This document shows, in pieces, positions 7,922-16,987 of a stretch of DNA of 64,000 nucleotides. The stretch covers positions 2,170,001 to 2,234,000 of the forward strand of contig NZ_CP063989.1 in assembly GCF_014595995.2 (NCBI RefSeq), read 5' to 3'. The notes beneath the pieces were generated by a model. It made no database searches. It saw nothing but the letters and a program-made list of their open reading frames with translations, and had not been told where the DNA came from. A program made the position numbers and the translations under genes. Position 1 is the first letter of the stretch. Every line of letters begins with the position of its first letter. This stretch comes from Actinomyces respiraculi (GTDB lineage Bacteria > Actinomycetota > Actinomycetes > Actinomycetales > Actinomycetaceae).

Positions 7922-8129
7922 GCACGCTCACGTGACTGGTGTGACTTGACCGATTCGGACTTTTCGTTGGTATTCCGCGGTTTTGGCCCTTAAGCCGACA
8001 ACCGCCCCTGAGGCTCCCATGTGCATGGGAGTTGCTCACGCACATGGGAGCCAGACGACTCGAGAGCGCCGCGACGGAAAACCGCGGAATTCTGCGGAAT
8101 CTGCCGGAGGCTGGAAAGCGTGAGCGTGC
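7922..8129. repeat. Palindromic repeat element, copy 1 (BREX end)
   Basis: The element is bounded by an 11-bp perfect inverted repeat (GCACGCTCACG 7922-7932; CGTGAGCGTGC 8119-8129). Nested inside are a 13-bp stem (ATTCCGCGGTTTT 7972-7984 with 8078-8090) and GGCTCCCATGTGC (8012-8024) pairing with 8040-8052. The whole can fold into one long stem-loop. A second copy lies at 41750-41971. This copy fills most of the 575-bp gap between iolA and brxL; I see nothing else in 8130-8259. It may be a MITE-like element or encode a structured RNA, and could serve as the BREX operon terminator. Confidence 0.75.
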
Positions 8130-8259
8130 ATGAGCGTGACCACGACCTGCTCAGGAGTGTGCTGAGAGAACCTCCTCATACCTTCCCGTCCTCCCGCCCC
8201 ACGAAGGGCCGTCACGAAAGGCACTCTGAAACCGACTGGTCCACCCACCCCAGCCCGCA

Positions 8260-10425
8260 CTAGGCCCGATCACCGCGGCGGACGTAGGTGATGGTGAACT
8301 CCTTGACCTGGCGGTAGATCTGCTGGCGCAGGCGCAGGTCGAACCAGCTCGTGTCAAAGGGCTGGAACACGTCGAGGCCCCGCCCGAGCACGATCAGCCA
8401 CCCGGTATCGGCGGTGATGGAGCGGTCGTGGATGGTGTCGTTGAAGGCATAGTCGAAGGCGATGCCCGCCACCCTCGTGTTGTTCTTGATTGCCTCGAGG
8501 TTCTCCACCTGTTTGCGGGCATGCTCCGCAGTCGTGTCCGGCTTCGTGATGAGATGAACGGCGACCTCTTTCGTGCGGTCGGTCACTTTAGCGACCGTCT
8601 CAAGGAACTCGGTGAGGTTACGCGCCTGGTGCGGCTGCCTGATATACGGGTCGATGATCTCGATGCGTGTCGCTCCACGCAGGTACGGGCCGAAGAATCG
8701 GTCGTAGCTGAAGCCGCGTCGCCCTTCGGTGAAGGAGAAGGAACCCTCCCGTAGCTCCGGAGCTGTTCTGCGGGGTTCTCGCCTCACCCCGTCGCCCTCA
8801 GGCGACGCGGCGCCGCGGCTGCTCCCAGCCTCGCGAGCACGCGCGTTCTCGACGGTGCCGTCATGATCGCCAGCACCGTCTCGGTGGTACAGCTCGGGGT
8901 ACTCCTCCTCCTCGACGGTGCTCACCGCCCGCCATCCCTGGCCGGTGCTGTAGCCGAAACGCACCGGGGTCATGGTTCCGTCGATGCGCAGGAGCTGGTC
9001 CTTGACCCGCTTGCGGCCCTCGACGGCGACCCTGAGGAGGGCCTCAATCTCGTCTGCTCCGGCGCGCCCGGAGGGATGGATGAGCTTCATCAGCCCGGAG
9101 AAGGTCTTGTGGATGCCGTCGCGGTCGCGCGTAGAGATGTCCTCCGACAGGCTGACGTACTCCTGGTAGCGGTCGGAGTAGTCGAGGTCGCGCTGGGACT
9201 TGAGGACCTCAGCCAGGTAATCGACGACGAAGCCGTAGCCGGTGGAGAACATCTCGCCGCGAATCTGCTCGAACTCCCACCCCGGGACGTAGCTGTGGAT
9301 GCGGTCGAGGAAGGCGGGATCGTGGTACTGCTCGGGCAGCTCGTCGAACAGGTCGGAGTTCTTGAGCATGTAGGGCACGGTGTGGGCGGTGTTGCCCACG
9401 AAGACCATCGAGGCCTGCGCACCGAGGGTCTCGACTCCGCGGGAGAAGGACTTGTTGGCCATGTAGTTCTTCATGATGTCGACCAGTGCCCGGTCCGCCC
9501 GCTTCTTGCGTCCGGCGAACTCGTCGAAGGCGACGCAGTCCCAGTAGCCGACGAGCCCGATCCTCCCGTTGGCGTTGTTGACGAAGAGCTTGGGCACCGT
9601 CACCTCTCCCCCGGAGATCAGCATCCCGTGCGGGGAGAACTCGGAGTAGATGTGGGATTTACCGGTTCCCTTAGGACCGAGCTCAATGAGGTTGTAGTTG
9701 CGTTCGACAAAGGGGATGAGGCGCACAAGGTGGAGCAGCTTGGTGCGCTCGCCGAGCATCTCGGGGTTGAAGCCGATGGACTGGATGAGCAGGTCGGTCC
9801 ACTCCTGGGTGGTGAACTGCTCGCGCGTGTCGGTGTAGGACGTCAGGTCGAGCCGGGAGAGCTGGATGGGTTTGAGGGAGTGAAGCCGCCAGGGGACCTC
9901 CTTGGGGTCCCCGGAGTGGGCGTAGACAATGTCGCAGATGCACCACACGCCGCCGGTGAGGAGCTTGGGGTGCTCGCGCACCATGTCGGCGCCGATCTCG
10001 ACGCGGGAGATGCCGAGGTTGGAGAACTCGGCCTCGTAGATGTCCTGCCGCTCGTTGAGGGAGACGGAGACCTTGTCGATGATGCGGTGGCGCCCCTTCT
10101 CGCGGATGCGGGACTGGATGAGCCGGTTTTCTCCGCGGTGGACGTAGTGGTCGCGCAGGATGGAGCGCACCTGTTCGATGCCGGTGCGAATGGTCGCCTC
10201 GTCGTCGGTGGCGGCGTACTGCCCCAGGAGGTACTCCAGCACGTAGGTGGGCACGATGGCGTTGCCCTTGACCGCCTTGACGAGGTCTTTTCGGACGACG
10301 ACGCCGGGGAAGGCGGCTGCGATCTTGCGGTCCAGGTCCGACGGCGTGTAGGCGGTCGGGTCCTGGCCGGCGCATGGCGTCTCCCTGGATCCGGGCTCGG
10401 GAGCGGACGGCTGCGAGGTGGTCAT
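8260..10425 (-). CDS. brxL: BREX ATPase BrxL (MIT-like C-terminus)
   Basis: A 721-residue protein of the BrxL family, an AAA+ ATPase that acts with PglZ, PglX, BrxA, BrxB and BrxC in phage exclusion. Walker A is GPKGTGKSH (residues 250-258) and Walker B VAFDEFAG (298-305). A charged linker rich in Glu, Arg and Gly (about 525-575) precedes a C-terminal domain with FSYDRFFGPYLRGA and IEIIDPYIRQPHQ, which resembles the MIT C-terminal (phospholipase-D-like) domain. I see no Lon-type Ser-Lys protease motif, so Lon-like would be a historical label here. It starts 12 bp after the pglZ stop and is the last gene of the operon. Confidence 0.9.
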   Translation of the reverse strand: MTTSQPSAPEPGSRETPCAGQDPTAYTPSDLDRKIAAAFPGVVVRKDLVKAVKGNAIVPTYVLEYLLGQYAATDDEATIRTGIEQVRSILRDHYVHRGENRLIQSRIREKGRHRIIDKVSVSLNERQDIYEAEFSNLGISRVEIGADMVREHPKLLTGGVWCICDIVYAHSGDPKEVPWRLHSLKPIQLSRLDLTSYTDTREQFTTQEWTDLLIQSIGFNPEMLGERTKLLHLVRLIPFVERNYNLIELGPKGTGKSHIYSEFSPHGMLISGGEVTVPKLFVNNANGRIGLVGYWDCVAFDEFAGRKKRADRALVDIMKNYMANKSFSRGVETLGAQASMVFVGNTAHTVPYMLKNSDLFDELPEQYHDPAFLDRIHSYVPGWEFEQIRGEMFSTGYGFVVDYLAEVLKSQRDLDYSDRYQEYVSLSEDISTRDRDGIHKTFSGLMKLIHPSGRAGADEIEALLRVAVEGRKRVKDQLLRIDGTMTPVRFGYSTGQGWRAVSTVEEEEYPELYHRDGAGDHDGTVENARAREAGSSRGAASPEGDGVRREPRRTAPELREGSFSFTEGRRGFSYDRFFGPYLRGATRIEIIDPYIRQPHQARNLTEFLETVAKVTDRTKEVAVHLITKPDTTAEHARKQVENLEAIKNNTRVAGIAFDYAFNDTIHDRSITADTGWLIVLGRGLDVFQPFDTSWFDLRLRQQIYRQVKEFTITYVRRGDRA

Positions 10426-10437
10426 CTCTGTCTCTTC

Positions 10438-12969
10438 CTAGAAGTCGAAGTCGTTGCCGAAGTCGCTCGTGAAGGTGCGCACCAGTGTGAATCGAGCCTT
10501 GTCCGGGTAGGGGCGGCGCTGGGAGATGCCGACCGGCTCGTGCAGTCTCAGCTCGACCTTTGTGCCGTTGTAGGCGTCGGCCTCTGTGCTCAGCACGAGG
10601 GTGACGGGGAAGAAGCGGTCACGCCCCTCCTCGGAGGTTTGTGAGCAGTCGACGGTGACCTCGTCGGAGATGAGGGTCTGGCCGGCATAGAGTCCGGCAA
10701 TGAGGCGCCTCGCCTTGACTTTCTCCGTCACCGGTTCCTGCTGGTAGAGCATGACCGTGATCTGTCCGGTGGTGATGCGGTCGGTCTCGGGCATGATCTT
10801 GACGGGCACCTGTCGGGTGTCCGAGGTGCGGCGCTTATTGACGGCGAGGACCGGGATGACAATCTCCTGCAAGGACGCTCCACCGTGGACGTAGCGCACG
10901 CCCGATCCCGCCGCGCGGATGCGGTGGACTGAGGCAGGCACCTGGACCTCGATGTCACCGGTCATCCCGAGCTGGGCGGAGGTAAAGGTGGTGAAGGCCT
11001 GGTCGCGTTTGAGACCGCGTCCCAGGACGAAGCGGTGGTTGACGCTCAGGAGCGTGTCACCGTGGGGCTTGACCGAGAGGTAGTTGTGCTCGGCCAGGGG
11101 CGTGTCCTGGTAGAGGAAGCCGTGGTCGGCGGTGATGAGGATGTTGTTGACGTTGGCGTTGGCGAGCTTCTTCATGACCTTGATGAGCTCGGCGATGGCG
11201 TCGTCGCAGGCACGGAAGGTGTCGGTTTCGGTGGGTTGCTTGTCACCGGTGGCGTCAATCTGGTTGTGGAAGACGTAGAGCACGTGGTGAGACTTGACGA
11301 GGTCTCGTGTCTCAGCCGGGCGCATGCTCAACAGGTCTTTCGCCTGGATCGCGGTGCTGCCGACGGCGGCAAGGATCGTGGCGCGGTTGTTGGTGCCGTC
11401 ACTGGGGGCGCCGTCGACCTCAACATTCGCCCTGTCGGTGAAGGCGAGTGTGGTGTGTGGGAGGAGGCAGGCCATGCCCAGTTGGGTGTAGGAGGGCAGG
11501 CAGGAGAGCATGGGGGTGAGCTCGGCTGTGAAGCGGTCCTCATTGCGGATGCGTCGGCCGAGCTCTTCGGCGACCTCGTAGCGCAGTGCGTCGGAGATGA
11601 TGACGACGCCCTTGCGGCCTTTACTCAGCCAATGGGCATTCACCTTCGCAGAGAAGAAGGATCGGGCTGATGGGATGCCGGAGATCTCCCAACGCTCCAT
11701 CGTGTTGACCTGCTGCTGCCAGGCCCGGCCGAGGGGATCGAGGTAGTCGTTGAGGTAGGCGCGCTCGACCTGAGAGGTGAGGGGGTCGAAGCTCGCGGTG
11801 AGATCAGTATCCGCCTGGTCCAGGTTCCGGTGGAAGCGCCGGTAGGCCTGGTCGACGGCGTACCACTCCTTGGCGTAGCGCTCGACGCCGTCGGCGGGTG
11901 AGGACATGTCCCAGGCGCCGGCGCAGGCGAGGGACAGCAGGGTCGATGCGGCGGCAAGTGCCTCGTAGGCGTGGTGGACGTCGTGGTACCAGATCGACGT
12001 GGTACGTCGCTGTACCGCCTCCTGCACCTGCTTGTCCGGCAGGGTGCGGGATTCGATTCCCTGAGCGAGCCGCCGGATGATCTCCTGGTCCGCCTCCGGA
12101 AAGGTAGTGCGCGGCAGAAGGTCACCCAGCTCCAGGTCGGTCATGCGATCGGCGATGGCGAGTTCTGTGGCCGCGTGTGTGGCGAGGGCCCGGTAGGTGT
12201 CCGCGAAACGCAGATCGTGGCGCCAGGTGCTGAAGTCGCGGCGAATATTGCGGTATTCGTCGGCTCGCTCCGGGTGGGTGGGAGCGAATCCCTCCCATGC
12301 CCGCTCAAAGAGCCACAGCACGAAGTCCTCAACGGTCGGGGTCGTTGCGGTGTATCCGTAGATGTGGCGGGTTCCCTCCCAGTGGAAGGTGTCAAGCCCG
12401 AGTCGGGTGATCTCATCAATTCCGGTGGATCGGCCTTCTGCGTGCTGCGTGAGCAAGACCCGCCATAGTGCGTCTAGTGAGCGGTCCTCGGTGCCCAGGA
12501 TCGCAGCGACCATGGAGGCGGCGATGTCGGTGGCGTCGTCGTCCGGGCGCAGGCGGGTTGTGAGCGCCTGCCGTCGCCGTTGGCTGTCAAAGAATTGTGG
12601 GTACTGCTCGACGACGTCCCGCATCGCGGATCCGCCTCCGAGCTCCTGCACGACGAGTGAGACATGGTCCGCGGTGAAGACGCCGTAGGCGAGTTCGACG
12701 TCGAGCAGCCAGTTGTCCGTTGGGGTCTGCGGTTCGGGACCGGGCCGGTAGATGAGGAACGTGCTGTCGGAGCTGCTGGCGAAGATCTCTCTCTTGATGG
12801 CGAACTCATTGTTGTCGACACGCAGGATCGTGGTCCCGGGGGGCACGAGCTCGGTGACGGTGTCTGCGTAGCGGCCCGACGGATCGGACCACAGGACGAT
12901 GCGCCCGGCCTCACCGGGGCGGGCGAAGCGCTCGCGCAACTGGTGCTTGACGGTGGACAACGAGCTCAT
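10438..12969 (-). CDS. pglZ: BREX phosphatase-superfamily protein PglZ, type A
   Basis: An 843-residue alkaline-phosphatase-superfamily protein, core component of BREX. It begins SSLSTVKHQLRERF, typical of type A PglZ. Metal-site motifs are visible in VVIISDALRYEVAEELGRR (Asp460) and ITADHGFLYQ (Asp615-His616). The C-terminal segment VHGGASLQEIVIPVLAVNK is characteristic of PglZ. Its ATG overlaps the stop of the upstream AlbA_2 gene by 4 bp, so translation is likely coupled. PglZ is known to be needed for BREX defence, though its substrate is unsettled. Confidence 0.93.
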   Translation of the reverse strand: MSSLSTVKHQLRERFARPGEAGRIVLWSDPSGRYADTVTELVPPGTTILRVDNNEFAIKREIFASSSDSTFLIYRPGPEPQTPTDNWLLDVELAYGVFTADHVSLVVQELGGGSAMRDVVEQYPQFFDSQRRRQALTTRLRPDDDATDIAASMVAAILGTEDRSLDALWRVLLTQHAEGRSTGIDEITRLGLDTFHWEGTRHIYGYTATTPTVEDFVLWLFERAWEGFAPTHPERADEYRNIRRDFSTWRHDLRFADTYRALATHAATELAIADRMTDLELGDLLPRTTFPEADQEIIRRLAQGIESRTLPDKQVQEAVQRRTTSIWYHDVHHAYEALAAASTLLSLACAGAWDMSSPADGVERYAKEWYAVDQAYRRFHRNLDQADTDLTASFDPLTSQVERAYLNDYLDPLGRAWQQQVNTMERWEISGIPSARSFFSAKVNAHWLSKGRKGVVIISDALRYEVAEELGRRIRNEDRFTAELTPMLSCLPSYTQLGMACLLPHTTLAFTDRANVEVDGAPSDGTNNRATILAAVGSTAIQAKDLLSMRPAETRDLVKSHHVLYVFHNQIDATGDKQPTETDTFRACDDAIAELIKVMKKLANANVNNILITADHGFLYQDTPLAEHNYLSVKPHGDTLLSVNHRFVLGRGLKRDQAFTTFTSAQLGMTGDIEVQVPASVHRIRAAGSGVRYVHGGASLQEIVIPVLAVNKRRTSDTRQVPVKIMPETDRITTGQITVMLYQQEPVTEKVKARRLIAGLYAGQTLISDEVTVDCSQTSEEGRDRFFPVTLVLSTEADAYNGTKVELRLHEPVGISQRRPYPDKARFTLVRTFTSDFGNDFDF

Positions 12970-14579
12970 TCGGCGTCTCCAGACAGGTTGTCGAGGTAGT
13001 TGCGGCCGGCGTCGGTGAGACGGTAGCGCTGGAGGCGACTGTTGGGCTTGTCGGGGATCGTCCGCTCCACGAGCCCGGACTCGATGAGGGGGTCGAGATG
13101 ACGACGCACGTTGCGCGTCTCATTGCTCAGTCCCATCGCAGACAGCACGTCCGCACGGGTCCGCTCCCCGCCACGGAGCACAGTGAGGATCGCGATCCGA
13201 TAGCCCTCAGGCTGTGCGCTATCCCCACGTCGTGACTCGACTTGGTGACTCGACTTAGTGACTTGGTGCCCTGACTTAGTGACTTCGTGTCCCGACTTAG
13301 TGTCTTCGTGCTCTGACTTAGTGACTCGACGCAGTGACGTCGTGCTCTGACTTAGTGACTCGACGCGCTCACTCGACTTGCTCACCTGCTCACCCAACTT
13401 GCTCACCTGCTCACCCACCTGGCCCGGGTCGTGGCTGGGCACGTAGATCGTCACCCGCACCCGGTCCTGGACCTCCTCGATGACGGGTTCGGGCAGGCCC
13501 GCTTCCGCGACCTGGGCGAAGACCCGCTGGACGCCGGTGCCCCACTGCTCCATGATCCCGGCCTCACGGAAGATGCGCGCCAGCGCCGGGTTGCGCAGCC
13601 GGGAGACCCGGTGCATGGTCTCCACGGTCATGCCAGGCAGTAGGAGGCCCGGGCTGTCGACCTGGATACGGTCGTCGTAGAAGCCGATACGGATGGGCGT
13701 CCCTCGCTCGGCGTAGGAGGCGTGAACGAGGGCGTTGACGATGACCTCACGGATCGGCTCGACGGGGACGGAGTAGACGTCGCGGCGGCGGACCTCGCCG
13801 AAGACTGCGGTCTTGTAGGCGTGTTTGAGGAGGAAGCCCATGACCTCATCGACGGCCAGTGGCATGGGGCCGTGGATCTCTGTCTGGTCGAAGATGTCGG
13901 TGCCGTGGGGGCCGCGCAGGCGCCCGCACTGGACCCAGGCCGAGGGCAGGAAGCGGGTGGGGTCGGGGCAGGCGGCGAGGATGCCGGCGTTGGTGGGGAC
14001 GATCCCGGTCCCGTGCCTCACGGCGAGTCCGAGCGCGAGGAGGTCGTCGACGTCGGTTGGCCGTCCACGCAGGTCGGACAGGGTGGCGAGGTCGAGGTCG
14101 TTGAGGCCGGCGCGGGGCTCGGGCAGGTCCTCGAAGGCGAGGCCGCGGGCGTTGCGTTCAAGCTCGGCCACCAGTGCCGGGTCGGCCTGGCGGGTGGTGG
14201 AGCCCAGGCGCACGTATACGCCATTCTCCGGCCCCTGCTGGGTGAGGTAGTGGGGGCGGCGGGTGCTCAGCGGCACGTCGACGACGAGGACGGTCCTGCC
14301 GTCGAGCGTCACGAGGTCGATGGCGGGGACGAGCTGGGGTGAGATGCAGTCGCTCATGAGGCTGGCGACGCGCTCCTCCTCGGCGAGGGGGTCGGCGACG
14401 CCGACGACGGTACCGTCGTCCTCGACACCGACGACAAGGCGCCCGCCCGCCGAGTTCGCGAAGGCGACAATCGTTCTGAGCGGACCTGCGGGCGAGGACA
14501 GGTCCCGCTTGAGCTCCAGGGTCTTGCTCTCCCGGTCCGTGACCCGGCCATCCGGTCCGAGGGTGAGGTAGTCGGTCAT
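12966..14579 (-). CDS. AlbA_2/Schlafen-type protein with HATPase-like and winged-helix domains
   Basis: A 537-residue protein often misannotated as RecG-like or as a transcriptional regulator. The N-terminal AlbA_2 (Schlafen-type) domain spans about residues 15-135 (SKTLELKRDL, FANSAGGRLVVGVEDDG). An HATPase_c_4-like module follows at about 270-370 (PIREVIVNALVHASYAERG, FYDDRIQVDSPG). A heptad repeat covers about 384-447, and a C-terminal winged helix ends the protein (about 455-537). It overlaps both neighbours by 4 bp and sits inside the BREX operon. It could be a regulator or an accessory defence protein; no nuclease motif is evident. Function within BREX is unknown. Confidence 0.8.
   Translation of the reverse strand: MTDYLTLGPDGRVTDRESKTLELKRDLSSPAGPLRTIVAFANSAGGRLVVGVEDDGTVVGVADPLAEEERVASLMSDCISPQLVPAIDLVTLDGRTVLVVDVPLSTRRPHYLTQQGPENGVYVRLGSTTRQADPALVAELERNARGLAFEDLPEPRAGLNDLDLATLSDLRGRPTDVDDLLALGLAVRHGTGIVPTNAGILAACPDPTRFLPSAWVQCGRLRGPHGTDIFDQTEIHGPMPLAVDEVMGFLLKHAYKTAVFGEVRRRDVYSVPVEPIREVIVNALVHASYAERGTPIRIGFYDDRIQVDSPGLLLPGMTVETMHRVSRLRNPALARIFREAGIMEQWGTGVQRVFAQVAEAGLPEPVIEEVQDRVRVTIYVPSHDPGQVGEQVSKLGEQVSKSSERVESLSQSTTSLRRVTKSEHEDTKSGHEVTKSGHQVTKSSHQVESRRGDSAQPEGYRIAILTVLRGGERTRADVLSAMGLSNETRNVRRHLDPLIESGLVERTIPDKPNSRLQRYRLTDAGRNYLDNLSGDAE
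13237..13428. repeat. In-frame 21-bp tandem repeat (heptad array)
   Basis: About nine degenerate 21-bp units encode heptads such as GEQVSKL, VTKSGHE, VTKSGHQ and VTKSSHQ in the AlbA_2 protein. Since the unit is a multiple of three, copy-number change would keep the frame. The array links the HATPase-like module to the winged helix. Confidence 0.7.
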
Positions 14580-16987
14580 GAGGGGGATCCTGGCTCTGAG
14601 GACGTCGAGAAGCCCAGCAAGATATCTGGGTCATGGTCGAGGGCGTCACACATCGATGTGAAGTGGTCCTTGTCAACGTGATTCATAAACCTGAAGAGCA
14701 CGCGCAGGAAGGGCATCGCCTCACCGAGCTCAAGCGGCTTCATCGGATCCGCCTCTTCCAGGTGGGAGTGGGCGTGGGCGTAACGCACGATCCTCGTACG
14801 CACCGAGTCATCCAGCCCTGGGTGCCCGTCGAGAACGGCGCGTACAGAACCACGGAAATCTCCCATAGTATTGGGGCTGCGGAAACTCAGGAATCCTTCC
14901 AAGAGTTTACGGGCGGAGTTAGGTGCCAACGCGGCCACCTCCATCTCGGCAGTCGAGTCGAGGGCAGCAAGCGATTCCGTGAGAGCGGTCGCCACTTGGT
15001 CAAAAAGGAAGTGATACTCGGAGCGCAACTTCTTCCGCCGCTTATCGCCGATCTCCCACGACTCGAACTCGGGCCTACGCCAGCCACCCCCGCCACTCCT
15101 CGTGACCACCCTGTACGCTGAGTAGTTCCTCCACTCCTTCCTGGGAATGCGTTCGATCTGGATCAGCCACTGACGGAAGAGCTCGAAGCTATGGGTGAGG
15201 AGGAAGACCTGACTGACGTAGGTCTTAATGACGAGCTCCGCCCACATGTGCGCGGAGACACCGAAGAGGACACCATGGTCCAGGCTGGAGACCGGGTCAT
15301 CGATGATGACAATGGGCGGATCGCCCTGAATCTTGTCCTCACGCACACTGTGAAGGAAGTATAGCAGTGCGATCGCGGTCTGCTCTCCCTCACTGAGGTG
15401 GGTTGCGGGTTTTCCGTCTCGCGTGATGGCATAGTGCTTATCGTCTTGGGCGACACTGAAGGTAAGCTCATACCGCCCCAGAAGTCCACTCAACCCTTGT
15501 GTGAGTTCAGTTGCGCCTGGTGTGGGGTCGCCGTCCACATTCTTGAGTGCGGCGATCTCCTTCTCGAGCTTCTTCATCTGGACCTGAAGCTCATTGACGG
15601 CCGTCTGCTTGCCCTGCTCCGCCTTCTTGAGGCGCGAGTACTCAGGTGCAGCGTTCTTCACGTGGTAATGCTCGACGCGTCTGGCAGCCTTCAGAGCCTC
15701 ATTCTCATGGCTGTTGATCCTGCTCTGGTGCTGCCTGACGACCTTCTCCAGCGGCGCAGTGCTCGGCGCGACCAGCGCGAGGTCTGATGCGAGCACGGGA
15801 GTTTCGAAGGGGTTACCCTTTTTCTCCTTCAATGCCGCTCGAATCTGCGTGGCAGCCTTGACGTACTCCGTGTGCTCAGCGTCGTAGGCGTTGCGCGCTC
15901 CCCGCAGATCGTCCCGGAGGTCTTCGTAGACTTTGTCGGTTGTCGGAAACCGATTCAGGTAGTCCTCCGACACCTTAACCGATTCCTCCAGACGTGTCAT
16001 GAGATGGCCGATAGCGGCCTGGAGCTTCTTGACGGACTCATCGAAGTGCGCGTTGAGGTCGTCTCGACGTTCCGGGGTCAGACCGTGGCCGCAGAACAGG
16101 CACTCCTCTAGCCCTTCGTGGAGACCAATGCCCTCCTGCACCCACCTGGACCGGTCAGCGCTCCTTACCAACTGGTCAATCGTCCGATGAGTCACGACGC
16201 TCGCCGTCAGCAGCCGATGTGCATCGTCGAGACCGCCCTGCTCCAACAATGCGTCCCGAGGCTGGATGCTGACAGACCGCATCACTGGGCTAGTGGCACG
16301 CTTGCGATCGGCAGTCAGGTCTTTTGTTGCGTCATCCAGGACAGCGAGATTGCCGTCGAGAAGTTTACGGACCTGCCGCCTATTGTAGGTGTTGGTTGCC
16401 CAATAACGAGAATCCGGTGAGGTCCTGAGATCGTCAACGACCCGTCTTGCCGTGTCTGTCAACTTCTTATCAACGGCATCTTTAGCATCTTTCACTGCCA
16501 TTTCGCACCGGGGAAGATCGTCGCGCTTGGTCGCCAGTTCGGCGCGCAGTTCCTCAATCTTCTTCTCAGCGTCGGCAAGTCTCTCACCGATGGTGAGGAG
16601 CGCTTCGGGCTGCGGGCCGTCAGCCTCCTCGAATCGGAGGTTTCTGCGGACGAAGTCCTTGTCGAAGACCCTCACACGCGCCCAGAATTTGCGATCATCC
16701 AGACTGATCGACGAGTTGCCGGAAGCGGACGTATCGGAGGGATCACACACCTCGAGCTGCAGGCCTGCACTGATCACCTCAGTGTGCCGAGTGCCGCGTT
16801 CGGTGGACTGATCGGCTGCGTAATCAGCACAGCCCTGCAGGAGACTCGCAAGCGTGCTCTTCCCACTGCCGTTCTGCCCGTAGATGACGTTGACGCGCGC
16901 GAACTCGACCACCCCGCTCGGCTTCCATCCCTGGAAGATGCGGTAGTTGTCGATCTTCTTGATCTTATGGATCCGCGTTGGGTTCAT
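14576..16987 (-). CDS. RloC-like AAA_13 ATPase, candidate anticodon nuclease
   Basis: An 803-residue SMC/Rad50-like ABC ATPase of the AAA_13 group. Walker A is GQNGSGKST (37-45); long coiled coils fill about 125-480; a zinc-hook-like CLFC pair is at Cys296/Cys299; the ABC signature LSEGEQTAIALLYFL is near 529 and Walker B PPIVIIDDPVSSLDH near 557. The C-terminus carries RKLLE (Arg693, Glu697) and HAHSH (His738/740/742), which recalls the Arg-Glu-His triad of PrrC/RloC anticodon nucleases. The match is from memory and the Glu-to-His spacing is longer. It overlaps pglX and the AlbA_2 gene by 4 bp each. Base composition looks more AT-rich than its neighbours. Confidence 0.78.
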   Translation of the reverse strand: MNPTRIHKIKKIDNYRIFQGWKPSGVVEFARVNVIYGQNGSGKSTLASLLQGCADYAADQSTERGTRHTEVISAGLQLEVCDPSDTSASGNSSISLDDRKFWARVRVFDKDFVRRNLRFEEADGPQPEALLTIGERLADAEKKIEELRAELATKRDDLPRCEMAVKDAKDAVDKKLTDTARRVVDDLRTSPDSRYWATNTYNRRQVRKLLDGNLAVLDDATKDLTADRKRATSPVMRSVSIQPRDALLEQGGLDDAHRLLTASVVTHRTIDQLVRSADRSRWVQEGIGLHEGLEECLFCGHGLTPERRDDLNAHFDESVKKLQAAIGHLMTRLEESVKVSEDYLNRFPTTDKVYEDLRDDLRGARNAYDAEHTEYVKAATQIRAALKEKKGNPFETPVLASDLALVAPSTAPLEKVVRQHQSRINSHENEALKAARRVEHYHVKNAAPEYSRLKKAEQGKQTAVNELQVQMKKLEKEIAALKNVDGDPTPGATELTQGLSGLLGRYELTFSVAQDDKHYAITRDGKPATHLSEGEQTAIALLYFLHSVREDKIQGDPPIVIIDDPVSSLDHGVLFGVSAHMWAELVIKTYVSQVFLLTHSFELFRQWLIQIERIPRKEWRNYSAYRVVTRSGGGGWRRPEFESWEIGDKRRKKLRSEYHFLFDQVATALTESLAALDSTAEMEVAALAPNSARKLLEGFLSFRSPNTMGDFRGSVRAVLDGHPGLDDSVRTRIVRYAHAHSHLEEADPMKPLELGEAMPFLRVLFRFMNHVDKDHFTSMCDALDHDPDILLGFSTSSEPGSPS

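Noticed and set aside
7797..8045. Small minus-strand frames in both palindromic elements sharing a GIPTKSPNR-like peptide
   Set aside because: The peptide similarity follows from the conserved DNA block. The frames have no ribosome binding site and differ in length, so a structured DNA/RNA element is the better explanation.
7685..8259. Transposase or integrase at the BREX boundary
   Set aside because: The 575-bp gap holds the iolA promoter and the palindromic element only; no recombinase coding sequence is present on either strand.
12966..14579. RecG helicase annotation
   Set aside because: No helicase motifs are present; the similarity is limited to the AlbA_2 and HATPase_c_4-like modules often mislabelled that way.
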